Assembly (NCBI GenBank): GCA_000320605.2
Contig: KB445791.1
Coordinates: 2,537,057-2,601,056, forward strand
Source of the DNA: Gelatoporia subvermispora B
Lineage: Eukaryota; Basidiomycota; Agaricomycetes; Polyporales; Gelatoporiaceae
Reading direction: 5' to 3'
Length of the DNA stretch: 64,000 nucleotides
Positions 35,782 through 46,704 of the stretch are shown here, piece by piece. Position numbers and translations under genes: made by a program. The notes below the pieces were generated by a model, which did not search any database, was not told where the DNA came from, and saw only the letters and a list, made by a program, of their open reading frames with translations. How positions within the stretch are numbered: position 1 is the stretch's first letter; every line of letters begins with the position of its first letter.

Positions 35782-38750
35782 ATGACGATGAATTCGATAG
35801 CACAACCTCGCGAAGCTACAGGCCAGATCACAACCACGGATGCGGTTCCGCGTTCGGAGTACCTGGAAATCCGCAGGCTCCAGGACTCCACCGACGATAT
35901 CTACTCCGTCTTGGATCCGGTTTCTTGGCCAGGCATGTAGAAATGCGCACAAATGATGGTCGAAGGCCGCGGCAATCTCTGAATGTCAATCCGGCGGAGG
36001 AGATCGAGGATGGTCCACTTTGAGTTACGTTGCAGACCATCTCGGCTCACACCTAGTGCAAGGACACACAGCAGACTCTTACTCCTCGAGTTGTTCGCCC
36101 TTCTTTCCTCTGTCTTGTTGATATCCGTTCTGCAATCTCGTATGATTACTAGCGAGTCCCCAGCCGGCTTGGGCATCGGCCTTTACCCAACGCCTATGCA
36201 TCCGCATGAAGTACATCACAGACACTCTATTGCGCAGGATGTATCTGTGGGAACATCTGGCTTGCCTATATCAGACTCAGGTGTAGGAGATCCTGTCTTT
36301 GGTCCCACGTCTACCACTGCAATTCTTCAAGGACGTGCTTATGCCAGCTTAAGGGGCGCATCCCCCTGCAAGCGTGCGCAGGCACAAAGGTGTCAGCAGG
36401 GACCCCCCTCCCTCGGTAGAACAGACACACTCCTCAGCCTGGGAGCATCTCCAGCAAGAAATGCGGAGCAACTGGGGTCACTTCTTGGCAACTCTAGCTC
36501 TCGCCTCAGGACCGGTGCTATCATCCCGCCCAGGGATTCGCCGACTGCCGGGAAGAAAAAGAAAAGGTTGCAGCAAGATATCATCACTCTGGAACAGGCG
36601 AAGCACCGGGCGCGCGTCGAGGTTGACATTATCCTCGAGAGCGATACCTATGTGCAAGGCGACTATCTCAGGGGCCATATCAAGCTCAACGTCAGGAAGC
36701 GTTCCAAGAAAGAGGTCCCGGTCTCCATTGCCGAAGGGAAGATCCGCGTTGTCGGCTTCGAAACTGTGCCCAACGAGGACGACCGCTATACCTTCTACCA
36801 ATGTGCTGCTCCGCTTTCCACGATCACAGATAATGTTCAGGGTGTGTACGCTTCCGCTCCAGACCCTGAGGGGTATGCGCAAGCGGTGGAAGGTGTACAC
36901 GTCCTCCCATTTGCGATGCACATTCCTACGGATGGTACATTCGGTAGCCCTAAAGGAGTCGTCAGCCTTCCATCCGGCGTCGCCGTGCGCTATATCGCAA
37001 TGATGTGCGTGAAATGTTTTAGTAATACTTGTACACGGCTGACAACATCTCATTATAGCTCCGTCAAAGTGAAGGACCCTAAGACGGACAAGAGGTCTAT
37101 CGCTCACTTCTACAGAAGCTGCGAAATCTGGCCTCGGCTGAATCCCTCCGTCGCACTTGCTGCAGCACCCAGGCCTATACAAGCGTCCACCTCGAAGAGC
37201 GTAGCCGTGGTCGGCAGCGGCGCCAAAGTCAAGCTTACGGCACTTCTGCATCGGCTTACGTGGGTTGCTGGCCAACGCTGCTACGTCAAACTAGCTGTGG
37301 CGAACGACACGAAGAAGACGCTGAAGAACCTCAGTTTGACTCTTGTCCGCACCACCACGGGCTTCAAACCCAATTTCACGGCAGATGCGGATGGAGATGT
37401 AACTCAGAAATCCACGACGCATAGGCCAGTAGCAGAGTCTGTGCTGGAGATTGCTCATCAAGGTGCCAAAGGACATGCGAGTGCGAAAGGCTGGTGGACG
37501 GGCGTGAGTCCCGGTCAAGAGCTCGAGTTCTCACATTACATTCTGCTCCCGGTGAGTCGCTCGTGGCCATCACCCTGTTTCTTATACTTAGTGAGCCCCT
37601 GGGACAGCCCGATGCAGTGTCTATAACCCGTGGGCGCCTGCTCGAGGTGGAATATTCGATCCGGGTTGCGCTCAGCACGGGACCTCTCACCCCAGACGTC
37701 TCCGTGATGCTCCCAGTCAAGATCATCAATTTCCTCTCCATTGACCCTACTCCGTGCCTCCCTCTACTCTCCCAGGACGGGTCCTACACTCGGCTCGTTC
37801 AGCACCGCCGGTCGATTGACGGCGAGCTCGCCTCGGACGGCTCGTCCTCACATTCAGGGCTATCAGGGATCACGAGCCACAATCACCGCCGGCATCCAGA
37901 CGAGCGGCCTCCTCCAGGAACTAGTAGAGGGCTTGACAAGCCTGAGGACGGCTCTCACCAACCCCAGCTACGCATCACAAACCCGGACGCTGCGTCTCCC
38001 CTCCCCGGCACCTCCGCCTCCGCCAGCAGCGACAGCTCACGTTTCTCCAGTTCGAGCACTGGTGCGAGCACCGGGACCACCCACGTGCCGCTCGGGAACC
38101 TCGAGCTGGACGACCCCGACTCGGACGAGGAGGTCGGCGCTGTGCTCGAGCAAACGCGAACCCGCCCGGCCAGCCCGGAGGCACCTCGGGGCCGCTCCAC
38201 CACAGCTGTGCGATGGGGTGCGCACACCGTCGCGGAGCGCGGAAAGCGGGGGCGCTCTCGCTTCGCACAGCGTGTGCAGGAGAAGCTCGCTGCAGCTGCA
38301 AAGGCAGAGATGGATCCCGAGCGGTTTTGTGGCGATTTTACGCCACGGTTGCGGCACCTTGATAGTGCATCGTCGGCCGATGATGCACCCCGGCACCGGA
38401 GGGCTACATGGTTGTCGGCGACGCTTCCACGTCCTCTGCGAAGAGCGACAAATATGACGCAGCTCACGGATGTGACCGCGTCGTACTCTCTGGGTAGTCG
38501 CCAAGGGTCTGCAGGAGGAGACTCAAGTGCGGAAGGATTCATCAACACCTATCTCGACCGTGCAGGCGCGTCGTCTCCGTCGTCCGTTTACTCCGTTGCA
38601 TCAGATCCATGTGCTCCTACTTCCGGATCTAGCTCGAACTCTGTTCAGCTAGAACGACCCACAGTTGCGATGAGGCAGACAGGATCTTCTAGCAACTCGG
38701 TTGTTCGGAGCCGCATTGCTGAGCTTGAGCGAATACTACAGGATCCGTAA
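35782..38750 (+). CDS. Arrestin-related trafficking adaptor
   Basis: ATG at 35782 (with a second at 35788) opens TMNSIAQPREATGQITTT and runs to VSWPG. A probable intron of about 215 bases (35936-36150, donor GTAGAA) joins it to ESPAGLGIGLYPTPMHPHEV. The arrestin N-lobe begins near 36640: ARVEVDIILESDTYVQGDYL, RGHIKLNV, then HVLPFAMHIPTDG. The C-lobe includes GAKVKLTALLHRLTWVAGQR, CYVKLAVANDTKKTLKNLSL and, after an intron (acceptor at 37604), PDAVSITRGRLLEVEYSIRV. The last exon is a Ser-rich tail of more than 300 residues. Fungal alpha-arrestins bring Rsp5-type ubiquitin ligases to plasma-membrane transporters; no clear PPxY was confirmed, so the partner is inferred. The start exon is the least certain part. 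Confidence 0.82.
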
Positions 38751-38885
38751 TTCGCCCCTTCTAGTATAATTCACTATTCATGTCCGTTCTGGCGGGTCTA
38801 GGATACCGTGTCGAGAATGTGTGTATTTGATACAATGCGCGGATCTATTCTACATCTTGATATTTCCTGCTAGTTGAATATTCGC

Positions 38886-40068
38886 TCACTCAATGACGAC
38901 GCCACCGTTGATATGGATGATTTGACCGCTGCGAGAAGATTTGAGTTTCTTGCACGTACTTCATGTGACGGGGAGGACACGCACCTGATATAGCTGGAAT
39001 CTGCGGAAGTGAGGTATACGAAGGCAGTCGCAATCTCGACTGGCTGTCCTGCGCGACCCATGGGTACGGTGACACCAAACTTCTTAATAGAGTCCTCAGA
39101 CATGGTAGCAGGGCTTCAGATTGTCATATGAGTGGGCGTTCAGCGTGCATTGTGGAAGGGGACGTACATAAGCGGTGTCCAGATGGGACCTGGGGCGACA
39201 GCGTTGCACCGAATGCCTTTGTCCCCTACAATCTGGTTGCTGAGCGCACGCATGAAGGCGATCATGGCGCCCTTGGTGGCCGTATAATCAACAAGTTCTG
39301 GGTGCCCGACGGCCATGTTGATCGATGCATTGAAATTGATCGTCGAGCCCGGTGGCATGCGTGGGATAGCTGCCTGTTGGTGTGATAGTAGCTCCTGAGA
39401 ACCCGCCGTAACTTATAGAATGTGGTAGAATCCTACCTTGCAAATATAGAAGAAAGAATGGATGTTGGTCTGGAAGATATCGTGCCACTGCTCGCTCGGT
39501 AGAGAAGGCAGGTCGGTGTTTGCATTTTGCGTTCCATGGTTCAAAACACTACCAGAAATGTCGTCAGTCCTTGCTCTCATTCGGGCGGGGTCCATTACGT
39601 ACAGAGAATCAAGCTTGCCGTGGAACTTGAGGTGCTTCTCGACGAGTTCTTTACACGCCTCCTCTTTTCTGAGATCGAGCTCGAGGAGTTGGATCTTGCG
39701 TGAATTGTTCGTCTTTTTGTTGATCTCCTGCACTGTCTCTTCTGCATCCTTCTTCTCTTTTGGCAGGTACGTCAAGGTGAGGTCGGCGCCCTCCAGAGCT
39801 GATCATTGGATCCGGTCGGTATCTGTTGTGTAAAGTGAGGCGGAAAACACCTACCAAAGAGCAAGGCGGTGGATCTGCCTATACCACTGTCTCCGCCGGT
39901 GATGATGGCGCTCCTGCCCTCGAGCTTGCCAGCAGCCTTGTAAGGTTTCCCATCCGCGGTCACGTCATTGATAGGAGGCGGGTCGAGCTTATGCTGGACG
40001 CCTGGGGCGTTGTTCTGGGTCTGGAATGGAGGCTTGTAGCCCTTCTGGAACTCTTTCAAAATCTGCAT
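38886..40068 (-). CDS. Short-chain dehydrogenase/reductase (extended N-terminus)
   Basis: The first ATG in the preferred frame is at 40068 (MQILKEFQKGYKPPFQTQ). An ~45-residue N-terminal arm (LDPPPINDVTADGKPYKAAG) precedes the Rossmann fold, as in YghA/YhxC-type SDRs. Visible motifs: RSAIITGGDSGIGRSTALLF (TGxxxGIG), the active-site YTATKGAMIAFMRAL (YxxxK), IRCNAVAPGPIWTPL, MGRAGQPVEIATAFVYL and SGQIIHINGGVVIE at the C-terminus (stop 38886). About five introns. NAD(P)-dependent; the substrate cannot be told. Bacterial homologs are often stress-linked. Two perfect CRE palindromes lie just upstream (40180-40187 and 40289-40296), which fits stress induction, by inference. A tiny alternative upstream exon is possible. 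Confidence 0.9.
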
Positions 40069-40179
40069 GTTGAACAGTGCCTGGCTTGGTGGTGGGGTAG
40101 ACAAAGGTAGGGGTGAGTTACAAGCAACATCGCGGTGGTCGGTTTATGTATTCTCTGGGTCGCTGGAAGGTGGATGACG

Positions 40180-40187
40180 TGACGTCA
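40180..40187. promoter_or_regulatory. CRE palindrome TGACGTCA (ATF/CREB-type site)
   Basis: A perfect TGACGTCA, overlapped on its left by a further TGACGT half-site (40175-40180), 112 bases upstream of the SDR start. In fungi such sites bind Atf1/Pcr1- or Sko1-type bZIP factors in stress responses. Binding here is inferred. Confidence 0.6.
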
Positions 40188-40288
40188 GAAAGAGAGCAGA
40201 GAGAGCGTCATGAGCCATGGCCTCCCGGGTGGCGCTGCACGTCGAGCCCAAAAGGCAAGGGACCTTCCATTTGTGGCAGATGTGCATG

Positions 40289-40296
40289 TGACGTCA
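40289..40296. promoter_or_regulatory. Second CRE palindrome TGACGTCA
   Basis: A second perfect copy, 109 bases from the first and about 375 bases upstream of VTA1. Two exact 8-mers in one 600-base promoter are more than chance would usually give. Confidence 0.6.
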
Positions 40297-40370
40297 ACAG
40301 ACGCCGGAGACGCGCGGGCGGGGTACGCGCCGACGCAGCAACGCCACAGCAGCTCATACCTCTCTCGCAC

Positions 40371-40406
40371 CCGTCGCAGCCGTCGCAGCCATCGCAGCCG
40401 CTCGCA
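40371..40406. repeat. Tandem 9-base repeat (about four copies)
   Basis: CCGTCGCAG, CCGTCGCAG, CCATCGCAG, CCGCTCGCAG: about four near-identical units in the putative promoter/5' UTR of VTA1. Likely a minisatellite of variable copy number. Confidence 0.7.
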
Positions 40407-40670
40407 GGTGTGCTTCCTCCTGCCCGGTCGCGCTCATCCCGCCTCAGATTCACTCGCCTCCAGAAGATCCTCCCCTCGGTCCCTCCGTTGCGGCGATCTT
40501 ACCCTCCAGATCCCAGCTGACCTCCGACCGCCGTGATCTCGCGAGATCCTCCCATCCGGATCTGATCTACCCTCAGCTACAACCGCACTCCGTCTTCGAT
40601 CGAAGCTTCCCTACCGTAGACTCGCACCCACAAGCATACCCAACCCAAGCCGTCGGCGCCACAAGCGATC

Positions 40671-42317
40671 ATGTCGAGCCTGCTCAATCTGCCGCCTGTC
40701 CCGCCGGAGCTCAAGAACATCGCCCCCTTCTTGCAGCGTGCAGACGAGCTACTATCCAAGGAGCCAGTTGTCTCATACTGGGGTATGTCTTCCCAATGCT
40801 CTCCGTACGTCTTGCTTACGCGCGCTATCGTTAAGCTGCATACTATGCAGCCCAGATGGGCATTGCCCTCAAACCAAAGGAGCATGCGTCCAGAACCTTT
40901 CTTGGCAAGTTGCTCGGCCTTCTGGAGCAGATGAAGACGGACATCGGACCCAGCGATGCTATCGAGAATGAGGCCGTCAGCAGTGCCTACATTGAGAACT
41001 TTGGATTGAGGGTATTCGCCGCTGCAGATAACGAGGACAGGAAAGGTGCAGCAACTCGGTATGTTTATATTGAGACCCTCGCCCGTCGCATTACAACTGA
41101 TGCGCTGCTTCAGCGCGACAGCAAAGAAGTTCCTCGCAGCAGCAAGCTTTCTGGAGATCCTGCGCGTCTTTGATAGCGACGCGGTCGGGCAGACCGCAGC
41201 GAGCGCGAATGAAGAGAAGATTCGCTATGCCAAATGGAAAGCAGCAGACATAGCGAAGGCTTTCCGTGAAGGCCGCAAACCGACCCCAGGCCCCGCTGTT
41301 GCAGAGGCACCCACCACACCTACTGAACCTACTCCCGATTCTCACCCATCGTTTTCTCTTGCCTCTGGAACGCCTTCACCTCCATCAATCGTTCGTACAA
41401 AGACCCCGCCGCCCCCTCTCACTGATATCTCTTCGCAATCGCAGCCAGACTTCCAGACTCCGGTCCGTGGACCACCCTCAGGTCCCGGTGCATTCCTTCA
41501 TCCAGGTGGCGGCACGCCTGATCCACAGAGTCCAGGGCGCTGGAGCACTGTGGCTACACCTGGTACCCCAGGGCGTTTCGCCATGGACGACGACGGGCCT
41601 CACACGACACACGTCCTGAGTCCAACGCCGAGCAGGCTACCGCACGCAATGGTGAGCCGGGAACTCGAAGGACGTCCCGAGGATGAGTGGGAGGACGTCG
41701 ACGCAGACGCGCCTCCTGCAGGGTCTGCGTCCCCCTTGAAAGCCGTGCGCTTCACCCCCTCTACAATGGGCGACCTATCCGGTGCTGGACCAAGCACCCC
41801 CGCACATCCCACCGAAGATCCCTTCAGCGTGCGCGTGGTCGTCGACACACCTACAGACCCTGGTACCGGATTTCCGTCTGGGTTCGTGCCCACAGAGATC
41901 TCCCCCCACCCCGACGCATTGCCGCTTGATGATCTCCCGCCCGGCTTCGTACCCTCACCCCGTGCCTTTACGCCGCAACTCCCGCCTCATACGCCGCCGC
42001 CGCCGCCGCCTTCGCTGCCGTCGCCTCCACGGACACAAGCACGTTTCTCGCCCGCCCCCCCGCCACCGCCCGTCCTGTATTCGCACGGGGCCGCGCCAGT
42101 AGTGCATCCTGTTGCTCGGCGTGCGCCTGGTCCGCCACCACCCGCGCGCTTCGCTGCGGACGAGACTGTAGCAACAAACGTGCCAGTGCAACTCACGCCG
42201 GCTCTCATATCGCGCGTGCAGAAGCACTGCCGCTTCGCTGTCTCGTCGCTGGACTACGAGGACGCGGAGCAGGCGAAGAAGGAGCTGCGCATGGCGTTGC
42301 AGCTTCTAGGTGGCTAG
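40671..42317 (+). CDS. VTA1: Vta1/LIP5 homolog, Vps4 activator of the ESCRT pathway
   Basis: Vta1 stimulates the Vps4 ATPase that disassembles ESCRT-III at endosomes. ATG at 40671. The N-terminal MIT-type helical domain reads PPELKNIAPFLQRADELLSK and PVVSYW, then across intron 1 (donor after TGGG, acceptor ...TTAAG) AAYYAAQMGIALKPK. After it come TFLGKLLGLLEQMKTDIG and, across intron 2, RATAKKFLAAASFLEILRVF, DSDAVGQTAASANEEKIRYA and KWKAADIAKAFREGRKP. A long Pro/Ser/Thr-rich linker fills the middle. The C-terminal VSL-type helices are LTPALISRVQKHCRFAVSSL and DYEDAEQAKKELRMALQLLG, which in yeast dimerise and bind Vps4. Both ends match the family; confident. Confidence 0.94.
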
Positions 42318-42873
42318 ACGCGACTCGTTCTCAGATCTAAAGGCGCGGGAGGCGAGGATCGTCGGGGCAGGGTGGCGTCCTCAATATCGTATAATGACCC
42401 TTCGTTCTTCTTGGCTGGATGTACCCTCTAATTGCGCTGTGACCAAGATATCTCTGCATCGTGCCTCTGTATCCGTTCTGGTAGTTCGCCGCAGCCCAAG
42501 AGGTTGGCTGGCGGAGTGTCGTCAATTTACGATTGATTAAGCTCAGGGTCGTGCCAGCGTTCTTGTCAGGTTGGTTCGTATTTCCAGAGGCGCCATATGC
42601 TTAGTCAGCGAGAACGAAGATATGGGCGCTTGTGTGTGGAGAGTCCGCGAAACGCAGCTGAGCGGTTCCGACTCGCTGCAGTTCACCGGACCCTCGTCTG
42701 GCCTCGCCTTCGCGCACGCTCGTTCGCCGTCTGTGCCCTGATCCGTCCCCGCCGTCCATTCCAGGCTCATGTCCTTTCCGCCATCAAACACTCGTCACTT
42801 CGCACAGTAATATTGCGAACACTCTGCTCCGAGTCGTCTGCTCGCCGTTTCCGCTGTCTCCGAGGTCACAGAG
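42318..42873. other. Spacer: VTA1 3' flank and CAS1 promoter
   Basis: About 560 bases between two plus-strand genes. The last 100 bases before the CAS1 ATG are C/T-rich. Other open frames have no domain. Confidence 0.45.
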
Positions 42874-45807
42874 ATGGCGCCAAGGCGGTGGTCGCTTTCT
42901 GTCAACCCCCTCTGGACACACTACGTCTCATGGGCCTCCGTGGCGCTCGCGGTCCTCCTGGGGCTCGTGCGGTATGTCGTCATTGGTATGTCCCAGAGCA
43001 AATTACCGTCTGTCCAGCGGTGCATACGATACACCTCCCTCTGACGCTGCAACACACGTAACAGATCGCGTCGACCCTCTCCACTGCGATGCGCTCCTGA
43101 CAGACGGTCAGTGGCTGGACACGAACTTTCGCAACTGGCAGCCCGAAGGTGTGTTAGCAGCCATGACGATGAGGATGACGAAGGCGTACTGACACGAACA
43201 GGATGCATGCTGCACACCTACCAGCCGAAGGATGCCGCGACCTGCCTGCGCGCGCGCCGCGTCGTGTTCGTCGGCGATTCCGTCACGCGCCAGCTGTTCT
43301 TCCAGTTCGCACATACCGTGGACCCGGGCCTGCCCACTGCCCCGCCAGACGACGAGCACCGGCATGCCGACTACAACTTCACCTCTAGTGCCTCTGGCGC
43401 CCACCTTGCCTTCCGCTGGGACCCCTACCTCAACACCTCGCAGACACAGTCCCTCATCAGCCCCTCCGGCGTATTCGGCGATGCCCCAGAAAGCGCAGAC
43501 CGCCCCGCGCTGCTCGTGCTCGGCGCAGGTCTGTGGTACCTGCACTACGAGGACTCGGGCGGGCTCCCCGCATGGGAGGCCAAGATGGAGGCGACGCTCA
43601 ACGCCCTTTCCCGCGCACGCACACTGCCGGCGGACACGGTCGCGGTGCTGCCCATCGAGGACGTCGTGCCGTCGAAGCTCTCCCGCGAGCGCGCCGCGAC
43701 GATGCACGCGTCGGACATCGACGCGATGAACTCGGACCTCAACCACCGCATCCGCCCGCCCGCCGCGCGGGACCCCTTCGCGTTCTTCTCCGCGCCCGCC
43801 CCGCACGAGCGGCCGCCCCCCGTCGCGCTCCCGCTCGTGTTCAACCAGATGCTCGACCCGTCGCAGACGGAGGACGGGCTGCACTTCGGCGACGCGCTCG
43901 TCAGGGCGCAGGCGAACATCCTGCTCAACTTGCGCTGCAACGACGTGCTGCCGAAGGTGTTCCCCCTGGACAAGACGTGCTGCAGGAGCTACCCGTGGCC
44001 GACGCCCCTGCACTCTGTCGTGCTCGCGGCGGTCATCTTCTGGGGTCCTGTGTGCTGGATGCTCTCTCGCAGACTGAGTAAGTGTGATTATATGCCGATT
44101 AACTACGCGTGTCTGATAATCTCTCAAGACCCTCGTGGTCCAGGACAGCCGCTCATTCGCGAGGAAGATATGCCCGCCGTAGTCATCAGCGTAGCTGCAG
44201 TGCTCATTTACGTAGCGGACCGCACCGGCTTCTGGCTGAAGGAACAGAAGCAATTTGACTCGTGGACGTTTGGCTTCCTGTCAATATTCACATTGGTTCT
44301 CGGGCTGCTTACCATGAAGGGCGGTGACAAAGACCTTGGCTTCCTCAACAGAGAACAGACGGATGAATGGAAGGGCTGGATGCAGCGTGAGTTAAAGCGA
44401 ATCCATTGCTACAATATTCCTCGTTCTGACAAGGTTGCTTCCAGTTGCTATTCTCATATACCACTATACCGGCGCATCAAAGATATCTGGGATCTATAAC
44501 CCCATTCGAGTCCTCGTGGCTTCATACCTCTTCATGACTGGTTACGGACACACGACGTTCTACATCAAGAAGGCTGACTTCGGGTTCCAGCGCGTTGCCC
44601 AGGTTCGATTCCATGATGTCCCCCGCGCTATCTTCGATTAATCATGTTTGTTGAACAGGTCATGGTCCGATTGAATTTATTGACTCTCCTGCTTGCGTAC
44701 GTCATGAATACGGACTACATCTCGTACTACTTCGCTCCCCTTGTGTCCATGTGGTACATCATCATCTACCTGACGATGCTGGCCGGGGCAAAGTACAACG
44801 ATCGCACCATCTTCCTCGTCGGGAAAATTCTGGTCTCGATGGCCCTGATCACCTGGTTCATGAGCGAACCGATACTCCTCGAGATGGCCTTCGAATTCCT
44901 CGACCGCGTCTGCGGCATCCACTGGTCTGCGCGCGAGTGGGCCTTCCGCGTCAACCTCGACCTCTGGATAGTGTACTTCGGCATGTTCGCTGCTCTGGCA
45001 GTGATCAAGATCCGGGAGTACCGACTCATGGATCACCCGCAATGGCCGCTGGCCGTGAAGGCCGCCGTAGGGGCGTCTGCTGCCGTGATGCTCTGGTACT
45101 TCGCTTTCGAGCTATACCAGCCGGACAAGTTCGTGTACAACCTCTGGCACCCATACGTCTCATTCCTCCCGGTCGGCGCATTCGTCGTGCTGCGAAATGC
45201 CAATGGGATTCTGCGCTCCGCTAATTCCCGCCTGTTCGCGTTCATTGGGACGTGTTCGCTCGAGACGTTCATCATACAGTATCACTTCTGGCTCGCAGGC
45301 GACACCAAAGGCATTCTCCTCGTCTTCCCTGGTACCCGGTGGCGCCCGCTGAACTTCGTCATCACGACGGTTATGTTCATCTACGTCTCCCACCGGGTTG
45401 CGCAGGCGACTGGGGACATTACCAACTGGATCTGCGGCAGCTCGAAGCCACCGTCACTTCCGACCACCAACCAGCAATCATCCTCGACTGCCGGTAGACG
45501 CAGTTCACCTGCGGCTGCGCAAGAGGAAGACCAGGAAATCATCTTCCTGGCTCCCCCTGATGACGGGCCTGTACCAAAAGACAGCAACGGCAATCCGCTA
45601 CCTATGGAGCCCGACACGCCTATCCGTCCGCAGCGCAGGTGGGTAGACCGGCTAGCGGAAGCCTCCCCGTCCTCCCCCGGCTTCCGGGTGTGGTATGGAG
45701 AGACGGAGTGGCAGCCAGGATTGAAGACGAAGCTGGCGATTGCACTCGCCCTGATGTGGTTGGTAAACATCATGTGGCAATATCCGTATGGTGTGCCCTC
45801 TTCGTGA
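42874..45807 (+). CDS. CAS1: Cas1-type polysaccharide O-acetyltransferase
   Basis: Golgi membrane enzyme of the CASD1/Cas1 family. ATG at 42874 starts [20 protein letters not shown], with a first membrane segment [15 protein letters not shown]. The lumenal SGNH-like domain shows [47 protein letters not shown] (GDS nucleophile) and [20 protein letters not shown] (the DxxH partner of the catalytic triad). From about 44000 the rest is a multi-pass membrane acyltransferase domain ([60 protein letters not shown]). It ends at 45807. Introns lie near 42986-43064, 43151-43200, 44081-44131, 44385-44443 and 44602-44658. In Cryptococcus CAS1 O-acetylates capsule glucuronoxylomannan; in a mould-type basidiomycete a wall mannan/xylomannan target is inferred. 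Confidence 0.93.
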
Positions 45808-46704
45808 GTCGTCATGTAGGACGGGAACATTGTAATGTATGCACGTATATTCACAGCAGTAGATTTATCAGAGGACCATAATATAGCATTGGAAGAGTCT
45901 AATAGTGTACATGAAGGATCCAGATTTACAAAGTACGATGGAGAGCTGAAGAGGGCACGTCAGTAACCAAGTATGCAACAATAAGGAAATGATCATTTGG
46001 TTGAAGACATCGATATTTATACATCGTCGTCGATACTCGGCCTTAGCCGAGCACCTCAGGAAGAACGCAAAGATAATCACTTCAAATAATTGGCATAATC
46101 GACTAACCTAGTAGAGAGAACAAGGCCGAGACCTGTCGATATACATAGAGTGTGGTACAAGTTCACGGATCTGGAATGAAGGCGGTCAGTTCATGATCAT
46201 AGAAGCATCAAGATGACAATAAAATGTCAGTATTAGCATGGATACTCGTCATGACACGTCCTTGAGACGTGTTCAGGACTTGACTCTATGTTGATCATCA
46301 CCCAGAACAAAAGGAAATAATGCTCACCTATCACACTAAAAGGCGCCACCAACCAACTGGGAGACGGAAGTCAGCAAGCTGAAGAGACGCATTCGAGGTC
46401 GAGAATGCTCATAAATTTGGGTATATGAATGTAGTTCATCAGCCCGAAGGCTTCGAAGTAGCGATTCATTGATTCTCGTCACCGCGAGAAAAACGAGAGG
46501 TCATACTGACCTGGAGCAGAAGAAGGCCGAGCATGGCAGCGGTCAAAAAGAAATTTGGCAGCAAAACGCCGATCCCTATAAGGATGCGATCACGTGCTCC
46601 GCGTTAGGGCAGGTCACCCGTTTCGCGCGGCGCGGTGGCGGAGCGTCTGCGTCGCGCTCCGTCTCTTGCGTCTAAACCGGCCAACCACAACATCCTCCTC
46701 GACC
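45808..46704. other. Intergenic region, nothing recognised
   Basis: About 900 AT-richer bases between two plus-strand genes. No open frame above about 70 codons and no domain. It would hold the CAS1 3' UTR and the STS1 promoter. A non-coding transcript cannot be judged by eye. Confidence 0.45.

Larger units (their letters stand above)
40069..40670. promoter_or_regulatory. Divergent promoter region, SDR / VTA1
   Basis: About 600 GC-rich bases between two divergent starts. It holds two perfect TGACGTCA palindromes (40180-40187, 40289-40296), a near 9-base tandem repeat (40371-40406) and a pyrimidine-rich block before VTA1 (40430-40620). Confidence 0.6.

Noticed and set aside
36478..37275. 265-codon antisense frame inside the arrestin gene
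   Set aside because: Opposite the arrestin N-lobe, no motifs; shadow.
43108..44253. 381-codon antisense frame inside CAS1
   Set aside because: GC-rich shadow of the third-codon bias of CAS1; repetitive Arg/Glu/Val composition, no domain.
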